DNA of 64,000 nucleotides, taken from Gari tellinella. Its lineage: Eukaryota; Mollusca; Bivalvia; Cardiida; Psammobiidae. Below the pieces are notes generated by a model. It saw only the letters and a list, made by a program, of their open reading frames with translations, was not told the DNA's origin and did no database searches. Each line of letters starts with the position of its first letter. Within the stretch, counting starts at the first letter, position 1. The position numbers and the translations under genes were made by a program. The stretch spans positions 83,595,038 through 83,659,037 of the forward strand of contig OV277856.1 in assembly GCA_922989275.2 (NCBI GenBank), read 5' to 3'. Below are positions 57,052-64,000 of this stretch, in pieces.

Positions 57052-57621
57052 ATTTTTATCTTCTGCCCTGTCCATTTAATGTGTATTTTGACCAGATTTG
57101 TTTTCATGTATATGAATATATCATGTACCGGCCAAATATGTTTGATAGATGTAATCTCGATGTAACAGCCATTAGATCTCCAAATATGGTATGAAAAGTA
57201 GTCCCAAATAATGTCTTGTACTTGTAACTTACAAATTCAGGCTTTTACCCAGTAAACTTTCTCTCTTTGCTTTAAGAACGCTCGTAAGAAACTAAAATGA
57301 AATTTTGACCTGAATATCCATCATCAAAGCATATTTTAAACAATTAGGTCACACTTGGTTTTATACATGCTGTTTACACATAGCAACGCAAATAGCAACA
57401 CTGAACAGAAACTACACAGCGTGTACATTGCTCTCTGAGACATAATGCTATAGTATGTAGAACAATTTTCGGCCAATACACATAGGATTATTTAAACATG
57501 CCAGAACGGAAGGTTATGTTCGAAGTTCAGGTCCCAATCTAGAAAGTGAGAATGCATTATTTTGCTTTGTTAAGTTCAAGCGACTTTCTCTGTAATTCTG
57601 GTCAACAATTCCAAACTGTAG
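57052..57621. other. Non-coding, unassigned
   Basis: Nothing recognisable in about 570 bp of intron 3. Confidence 0.45.
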
Positions 57622-59285
57622 TATCATCATCATCATCATCATTGGATTTTTGATTAACGTGCAGGGGTGGGAGCATTGTCCACAACAGTGGGCTCCCTTC
57701 CAGGTTACTGGCTAGCTGCACGCATGGCGGTTCTTACACAGGATTTCCAGGCTTTTCTATCATGTGGGTCAACTGCTGCGAGTCCCCATTCTTTGCCGTC
57801 TCTTACAGTCAGCTCCCTCCATGACATCTTGGGCCTTCCAGGCCCACGCTTTCCTGCAACTTTCATATCTCTGGCGCACTTGATAGCTCCAGTGGAGCGT
57901 TCAATGTGCCCATACCATCGAAGCCGTCTTTCCCTCAATATGAGCTCCAAGTCCTCTATGCAAGGTTGTGTTAGCAGCTTCTTGGAACGGACAGTGGTCA
58001 CATCTTCTGGCTTGACATTGCAAATCTGTCTGATCATGGCCCTGTCGTTACGCTGCAGGCGCTGGAAGTTTGGCTTGGTCAGAGGCCAGGTTTCACTGGC
58101 GTGGAGTATAACACTTCGCACGCACATGCTGTAGATGCGGCCGCGTGTCTTGTACGAGAGGTGGCCCGACGAGAGGACAGGCAGTAGCTCCTTGAATTTC
58201 TTCCAGGCAGACTTAACACGAGCCGTTGTTGTGAGGTCACAGCCACTGGCTGCAGACAACATGTCCCCAAGGTAGCAGAAGGAGGAAACCACCTCCAAAT
58301 TGTCTTGGCCATTTTGGACCTCCTTCTGTGCCCTGTAGTCAATGGGGCGAGCGGTTCCAAGGCAGCGGGAACATCATTCTGAAGTCAGGGTCTTCCACCA
58401 GCCTCCTGAGACCACTGCATTTCTTGTGGACCCAGTGTTTGCAACCATTACAAAAGATGCTGTTTCTGCCCACACCTGTGCGACAGACAATGCAATGGTA
58501 CTTGCCAACACTCTGTAGGAGGTCCATGCCAGTGCCACAGATCATGATTTTGGTCTTGCCAGCATTCACTCTAAGTCCTTTCTTTTCCATAGCCTCGATC
58601 TTTCCAAACCAGAAGTCTCTTGACACATTCCTCAAGTAACTCTGTGATGATCACTAGGTCATCTGCATAGAGATCTTCCCAGGGGACGCCTGTCCGGAAC
58701 ACACTTGAGAGGGCTTCCAGTACAATAATGAAGAGCTATAGGCTGGGTACAGAGCCCTGAGGGACACCAACTTTCTCTTCAACACAAACACAGCTACGCA
58801 CATTTGCGTACATTCCTTAAACCAGACGGACAATCCATTCTTCCACACCAAGTTTTCTCATGGCCCACCATATGACTTTCCGAGGGACCCGATCAAACGC
58901 CTTCTCTAGATCTACAAAGGCCATGTAAAGCTTCTTGTCCATTGCCAAGTGTTTTTTCCTGCATCTGACAAACTACAAAAATTGCGTCTGTATAGTGCCT
59001 CTGCCTGGAACAAACTGAGAGTCATCTATCATCACCAGCTGCACCCTTGCCTTTGTAGATGCAGACAATGAAACTCTCGCCCAGTCAGTGGGACTCCTGC
59101 CTTCATGAATGATTACCCTTACAAGGTCGCAAATCATGGTAGCACCTGCATCACCTGCTGCTTGGATCATTTCCACCACAATGCCAGATGGTCCTGCAGC
59201 TTTTCCTGTCTTCATCTTTGAAATGGACTTTTTCACCATATCAATTGTGACTGGGATAAATGGACCTTCTTCTACTGTAGTAGAT
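57622..59285 (-). pseudogene. 5'-truncated LINE: reverse transcriptase with zinc-knuckle-like module
   Basis: On the minus strand, from 59285 downward: VEEGPFIPVTIDMVKKSISK, MKTGKAAGPSGIVVEM, DDSQFVPGRGT, a VDLEKAFDRVPRKV-like block, GVPQGSV, then LYADDLVIITE (YADD codons at 58658-58669), the catalytic motif. Next is a C-x2-C-x10-C-x2-C-x4-H-x2-C module (IVCRTGVGRNSIFCNGCKHW, then VHKKC), with zinc-binding spacing. The last 197 codons (58298-57705) carry FCYLGDMLSA, RSVILHASETW, RNDRAMIRQICNVKPEDV, LRWYGHIERS and GPGRPKMSWREL. A frameshift near 58378 and a stop just after GSVPSL make it inactive. The endonuclease is missing. It ends in an (ATC)n tail at 57623-57642 (GAT on the coding strand). 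The clade is probably RTE-like or a related non-LTR group. Confidence 0.88.
57623..57642. repeat. (ATC)n LINE tail
   Basis: Six to seven ATC units next to the LINE 3' untranslated part; on the element strand they read GAT. Confidence 0.7.
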
Positions 59286-60103
59286 TTCTATATTTCCAAA
59301 CTTGTTTATCTATAAATAGAACGTCACTCCCCCGGATTTTCTAAAGGAGAGAAAGCGTACAGCTTTTAATGACGTAGTGTAATCTGGTAATCTCCCTTAA
59401 AAAACTTTTTTTTTTAAAATAAACTTATCGCAATGATTTTAATTGAACTTCGTCCGAATTCAAATAGGGTTTTCGAGATACCCTACGGATAATCTAAAAG
59501 TAGATTCTAACTGGGTCGGTATCTCTCCGCCTTTAGTATGGAAGATTTTTAAAACTAGTTAGAACCAGATTTGAAGTGAGGGTTTACTTAAAATTAGACC
59601 TCACTTTTTCCTTAGAGCTTTACAGAGCGAATGTAAATATTTAACTGTAAAAAAAAGTTATTTATTGAAAATTAATAATTGACTATCCAGTCAATTTGAT
59701 AGGTAAATAGTTAAGAGCTTGTCCAAGGTTTAATAAAGCTTTTGACTCGAGTCTGAGATCATTCTCAATTATTTTATTGGTCAGATTTGAGCTTGCTCAA
59801 ATTTGCCCAATCAAATGCTTGAGAACGATTTCAGAGTTGACTCAAATACTTTATAACCTTAGGAGCCGATCAAAGGCAGCATTATAAACAGCAGTTTATC
59901 TGGCTGCAAATAGTTTGCAATGGGCATACTAGTACTTGTTATATATGTTTCATTGGAAAACAATAAATTCACCTTCATTGCCAATGTATTAATTGCTTAA
60001 CAAAATTTGGCTTACTATATACAAGATACAAGAAGCTTTATGTAAAGTCGGGTTTACAATGGGTAACATTAGCTATATAAGCTATTTTCCAACTATACAT
60101 GTA
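59286..60103. other. Non-coding, unassigned
   Basis: AT-rich. 59700-59870 has an imperfect inverted pair (GAGATCATTCTCAATTATTT; CTTGAGAACGATTTC). No exon. Confidence 0.45.
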
Positions 60104-60466
60104 CAGCGCTCCCTCTCTACAACGACATCCAATGGGAGACAACAAGACTAGTGTGTGCGTTGTTCGGAGGGAGTCGTTATAGGGAGGGAACTTGGCTTAC
60201 ATTTGCAAACAGCTTGAATCCAGATCAGACGCCGCGTCATGCGGCGTCTGATCTGGATTTAAACTGTTTGTCACTCGTCATTATGTTTTTTCTGTCAAAA
60301 TGTCCAATATGTGACTTTGAGAAAAACAGAAGACGATAATTTTCAAGCAGACGATATTACAGCCGTAAAAAAGGTTGCACATAATGGTCTTGTTTTAGGA
60401 AGAGCGGCAAGCGTCGTTGTAAAGAGGGAATCGTTGTTGGGAGGGCCTTTGTAGGGAAGGAACACT
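60104..60466. mobile_element. 363-bp MITE with CAGCGCTCCCTC / GGAACACTG ends
   Basis: The left end CAGCGCTCCCTCTCTACAAC and the right end TTGTAGGGAAGGAACACTG are inverted repeats. A central hairpin at about 60207-60272 is almost perfect (CAAACAGCTTGAATCCAGAT, CAGACGCCGCG, then the inverse). It lies 153 bp before the EGF exon at 60620. The 62-residue frame with NSLNPDQTPRHAASD is produced by this hairpin and is not a gene. Confidence 0.75.
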
Positions 60467-60619
60467 GTTTTTGCAAATAGAGTACCTTATGGACCCGCTG
60501 ATCAATATAAAAAATTGTTTGACATTTCGTGTTGTGTTATCCTTCATTTCCTTTGTTGCATGTAAAGTGATCGCTTTATCTTAACTATCATTGTCTGATC
60601 CATTTGTCTTTTATTGTAG

Positions 60620-60733
60620 AAATTACCTACTGTTCTCCTAGTCCTTGCCAGAACAGTGGCACATGCAACCTTCAATCTGATAGCTTCACATGTACCTGCC
60701 CACCTCAGTTCCAAGGGCCCATTTGTAATGACG
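60620..60733 (+). CDS. Exon: EGF-like domain 2
   Basis: The 114-bp exon has acceptor TTATTGTAG and donor GTAAAT at 60734, phase 1 on both sides. It encodes six Cys as YCSPSPCQNSGTC, then FTCTCPPQFQGPIC. The F before the fourth Cys and the QFQG turn fit the EGF pattern. No calcium-binding signature is seen at the N-terminus. The open phase 1 end requires at least one more exon beyond, probably outside the window. Confidence 0.92.
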
Positions 60734-61191
60734 GTAAATACAATTTTTTCAACCCACATTTACCGTAACCCCAGTGATGAATATACGCCACATTTACAAA
60801 CAGTATACCTGTGAAGAGTATACTTGTTTTATGCAAACAGTGTATGCTTTGATCAGAGGGCTCCTGTAGGAGCCCTCTGATCAGGGTCTGCACTGTTTGC
60901 CATTTTGCAACATACTATAATGAACACTCCTGAATAGTGAAAATGGGCTAGACTTAATTGAAGAATGGAATTTTCCATTTAAAGAGACAAAGACACAAGC
61001 TTAACCGATGTTACTTCATGTGTGAACGGTTTCAAATGAGTCGAAATAGAGTCGACGGGGTTGAAAAAGCAATGGTGGTAAAAAAATTATCTAAAAAACT
61101 AAGAATTGATGACTTTTCTTAAGGATGTTTTTAGACTGATCATATTTGTTTAATGCCAGATGCACGATAATGCTACACATTTGCTTTTATT
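60734..61191. repeat. Intron 4 start; strong hairpin 60835-60900
   Basis: GCAAACAGTGTATGCTTTGA, CAGAGGGCTCC, TGTA, GGAGCCCTCTG, then ATCAGGGTCTGCACTGTTTG. It closely resembles the hairpin at 52890-52960. Outer element ends were not found. Confidence 0.65.
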
Positions 61192-62700
61192 AGCTCACCT
61201 GAGCCGAAGGCTCAGGATGCGCTATTGTGATACCATTCCGTACGTCGTACGTCGTCCGTTCACATTTTCAAACAACATCTCCTCTGAAACCACTGACCGG
61301 ATTTCAGCCAAACTTTGTCAGAAGCATCAGTGACAAGGGGGAACGAAATCTTGTTCAAAGATTTTGGCTAGAGTTATTCCCATTGCTTTGGGACCAGATT
61401 TTCTAACATGACCGTATAGACAACTTTTAATGCATAAGAAAATCTTAAAAAATCTTCTGCTCAGTAACCCAAAGGCCCAGACCTTTGATATTTGGTATGT
61501 ATCATAACCTAATGATCTTCTAGCAAGATTGTTCAAATTTTGACCCTGGGGCCAAAAATGACCCCTCCCTGGGGCTTATCAGTTTTTCTTAAGAAAACCT
61601 TAAAAAATCTTCTTCTCAGAAACTGTATGGCCTAGATCATTAATATTTGACATGTAGCTTTGCCTTATGGTCCTCTACCAAGATTGTTCAAATTATGACC
61701 CCCGGGTTAAAATTGGCCCCGCCCCGGGGCTTATCAGTTTTACATAGACTTATATAGGAAAACCTTTAAAAATCTTCTTCTCTGAAACTGTACCGCCCAG
61801 ATCTTTAATATTTGACATGTAGCTTTGCCTTGTGGTCCTCTACCAAGATTGTTCAATTTATGACCCCCGGGCTGAAATAGGCCCCGCCCTCTGGCTTATC
61901 AGTTTTTCATAGGAAAACCTTTAAAAATCTTCTTCTCTGAAACCATAATGCCCAGATCATTTATATTTGACATGTAGCTTTGCCTTATAGTCCTCTACCA
62001 AAGTTGTTCAAATTATGACCCCCTGGTCAAAATTGGCCCCGCCCCGGGGCTTATCAATTTTACATTAGACTTATATAGGAAAACCTTTACAAATCTTCTT
62101 CTCTGAAACTGTAAGGCCCAGATCTTTAATATTTGATATATATCTTTGCCTTCTGGTCCTCTACCAAGATAGTTCAAATTATGACCCCCGGGCCAAAAAT
62201 GGCCACGCCCTTGGGCTTATCAGTTTTTCATAGGAAAACCTTTAAAAATCTTCTTCTCTGAAACTGTGAGGCCCAGATCATTTATATTTGACATGTAGCT
62301 TTGCCCTATGGTCCTCTACCAAGATTGTTCAAATTATTACCCCTGGATCAAATTTGGCCCCGCCCCGGGCTTATCAGTTTTACATAGACTTATATAGGAA
62401 AACCTTTAAAAATCTTCTTTTCTAAAACTGTAAGGCCCAGATCTTTAATATTTGACATATAGATTTGCTATAATGGTTCTCTACTAAGTGTGTTAAAATT
62501 ATGACCCCCGGACAGTCCGACTAAAATTGGTCCCGCCCTGGGCTTGTCATTTTTTGTGTGTGAGAAAACCTTTAAAAATCTTCTCTTAAATCGTAAGGCC
62601 TAGATCATTAATATCTGAGATGTAGCTTCACATTGTAGTCCTCTACCAAGATCAAATAATGACACCTGGGTCATAGCTATATCAAAATGTTGTCTTGCCC
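61192..62700. mobile_element. Tandem-repeat element with hairpin, relative of 17830-19361
   Basis: The hairpin AGCTCACCTGAGCC, GAA, GGCTCAGGATGCGCT lies at 61192-61223, followed by CCGTACGTCGTACGTCGTCC and about eight core units of roughly 165 bp (GGCCCCGCCCCGGGGC, TTCAAATTATGACCCC). Core homology stops near 62700 at TTGTCTTGCCCAGTCAG, the same place where the 17830 copy has about 60 more bases. The right terminus is therefore lost. Confidence 0.7.
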
Positions 62701-63245
62701 AGTCAGCTTTTCTTTTAATTTTGCAAATACACAATTTGGTTGCGAGTCCCTTTAAAGTTTCAGAGTAGAATGAGTGACAAAAAAAAGAAGTAAATGTAAC
62801 TTCTTTTTAACAAACATATTTGTGGTAGATAATGTCAAATTCAAACAATTTAGAGCATGATCATATGCCGAATATTTCGATGTTTAATCAGGGTACAAAC
62901 TGTTTGCCATTTAGATATTAAAATTTTCAAAGAAACTGTTATTATCCACAATCAGTTGCATTGTGTTTGCCAAAATATTAAAATCATTTAATCCTTTCTC
63001 TGCCTAGGCCCCATACATTGACATTTGCATACAGTTTGAATCCCAATCAGATACAGCGCAAAATGTCAGATCAGGTTCCAAACTGTTTGACACTCATATC
63101 AATTAATCTCCTCAGAAAAAAAAACCGAATAGAATTTCACATTTTAAAAGTAAAAACAGATGAATAATATAAGCAGACACTAACGTGGCAGTGACTGTGT
63201 TAGACGGGTATTTCCATCATAGTGGCGGTGAACCATTACTCAGTC
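62701..63245. repeat. Unassigned with two degenerate CAAACAGTTT palindromes
   Basis: About 62840-62912 and 63028-63092 contain ATTCAAACAATTTAGAGC / GGTACAAACTGTTTGCC and GCATACAGTTTGAATCCC / GGTTCCAAACTGTTTGAC. TTTAATCCTTTCTCTGCC at 62988 marks a TTAA-family left end. Confidence 0.55.
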
Positions 63246-63607
63246 CAGTGCTCCCTCCCTTCAAAGGCCCTCCCAACAACGACTCCCTCCTTACAATGGC
63301 CCTTGCCACAGTTCCCTTAATTAACAGGACAACTATTTCTGACACTTTTACTGCTGCAATATCGTCTGCTTGAAATTATCGTCTGTTGTTTTTTCACATA
63401 GTTACATAATAGACATTTTGACAGAAACAACTTCCTGACGAGTGACAAACAGCTTGAATCCAGATCAGACGCCGCATTACGCGGCGTCTGATCTGGATTC
63501 AAGCTGTTTGCAAATGTAAGCCAATCTCCCTCCCTATAACGACTCCCTCCGAACAACGCACACAATTGTTGTCTCCCATTGGATGTCGTTGTAGAGAGGG
63601 AGCGCTG
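63246..63607. mobile_element. Inverted copy of the 363-bp MITE
   Basis: CAGTGCTCCCTCCCTTC at the left and GAGAGGGAGCGCTG at the right. It is the reverse complement of 60104-60466 with the same central hairpin (about 63453-63511). With its partner it forms a 2.8-kb-spaced inverted pair around the EGF exon 60620-60733. Confidence 0.75.
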
Positions 63608-63612
63608 GTGAT

Positions 63613-64000
63613 CGTTTCTAGTTTTGAAGATGGGTGACCATTTAACTCATTACCCCTTTGCCTGTTTCTAGTTTTGAATACGGGTGATCATTTAACTCAT
63701 TACCCCTTTGCCTGTTTCTAGTTTTGAATACGGGTGATCATTTAACTCATTACCCCTTTGCCTGTTTCTAGTTTTGAATACGGGTGATCATTTAACTCAT
63801 TACCCCCTTTGCCTGTTTCTAGTTTTGAATACGGGTGATCATTTAACTCATTACCCCTTTGCCTGTTTCTAGTTTTGAATACGGGTGATCATTTAACTCA
63901 TTACCCCTTTGCCTGTTTCTAGTTTTGAATACGGGTGATCATTTAACTCATTACCCCTTTGCCTGTTTCTAGTTTTGAATACGGGTGATCATTTAACTCA
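63613..64000. repeat. 50-bp minisatellite, running off the window
   Basis: Units of TTTCTAGTTTTGAATACGGG, TGATCATTTAACTCATTACC and CCTTTGCCTG repeat every 50 bp (51 in one unit with an extra C). There are at least 7.7 copies. The first unit differs (GAAGATGGGTGACC), while the rest are almost identical. Confidence 0.9.

Larger units (their letters stand above)
32304..60733 (+). other. Gene body (partial): vWA-EGF-EGF extracellular protein
   Basis: Four exons join in one frame with consensus borders. Introns measure 8243, 13795 and 5727 bp. The intron before the first visible exon is phase 2; the next three, plus the one after the last exon, are all phase 1. Phase 1-1 EGF exons are the usual currency of extracellular domain shuffling. 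The visible product is about 220 residues: strand B to the end of a vWA domain, then two EGF-like domains. Missing: the signal peptide, the first vWA strand with DxSxS, and the C-terminus. Matrilin-like, fibropellin-like or SVEP1-like proteins all fit; nothing here separates them. The introns consist mainly of transposable elements. Confidence 0.85.

Noticed and set aside
57667..58134. 155-residue plus-strand frame
   Set aside because: It lies antisense to the conserved LINE C-terminal block and has no motif of its own.
60151..60339. Peptide with NSLNPDQTPRHAASDLD, also at 63317-63565
   Set aside because: It is encoded by the MITE hairpin in both copies; the same palindrome in other frames gives unrelated peptides.

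Overview
The window looks like animal nuclear DNA, most plausibly from a bivalve mollusc. It is AT-rich, almost all apparent open frames are short and fall inside repeats, and the only convincing gene is a set of small exons with GT/AG borders separated by introns of 5-14 kb. The mollusc call rests on repeat style: dispersed elements with a terminal hairpin, a (GTCY)n tract and central tandem repeats (the pearl / Helentron-associated type known from bivalves), plus a tRNA-derived SINE. The species cannot be named from the sequence alone.

Gene content. On the + strand, four exons at 32304-32440, 40684-40977, 54773-54892 and 60620-60733 join in frame. They encode the C-terminal three quarters of a von Willebrand factor A domain followed by two EGF-like domains, so this is the middle of an extracellular or membrane-anchored adhesion/matrix-type protein. 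The exon with the N-terminal DxSxS part of the vWA fold was not found and may lie upstream of the window. More exons probably follow beyond 64000. On the - strand, 19682-20593 is an open frame with acidic 9-residue repeats followed by an F-box-like segment. It is a possible gene or gene remnant whose 5' end runs into a dispersed repeat. Everything else with coding character is decayed transposon: LINE reverse transcriptase remnants (about 10930-11380 -, 21012-21577 +, 57622-59285 -) and a Tc1-like transposase (about 50270-51130 -).

Layout. 1-6211: repeats and unassigned sequence, with two hairpin/tandem-repeat elements (1962-3818, 4811-5808). 6212-17388: one large composite region bounded by AGTCCGGAGG inverted ends and a 5-bp direct repeat, with long inner inverted arms and several nested elements. 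17516-22546: tandem-repeat element, the F-box-like frame and a LINE 3' end. 22547-27696: TTAA-flanked MITE, then a 4-kb inverted-repeat element carrying a nested 1.3-kb element. 27720-32075: tandem-repeat elements and a local duplication that preserves an empty and a filled insertion site. 32304-60733: the vWA/EGF gene, whose introns hold most element classes, often nested two or three deep. 61192-64000: another tandem-repeat element, an inverted copy of a 363-bp element, and a 50-bp minisatellite running off the end.

The window contains no operon, CRISPR array, RNA gene or obviously new enzymatic system. Its interest lies in the transposon biology: three sequence-unrelated repeat families with the same terminal architecture, several newly delimited inverted-repeat elements with target duplications, and a recurrent CAAACAGTTT palindrome found inside different element types.
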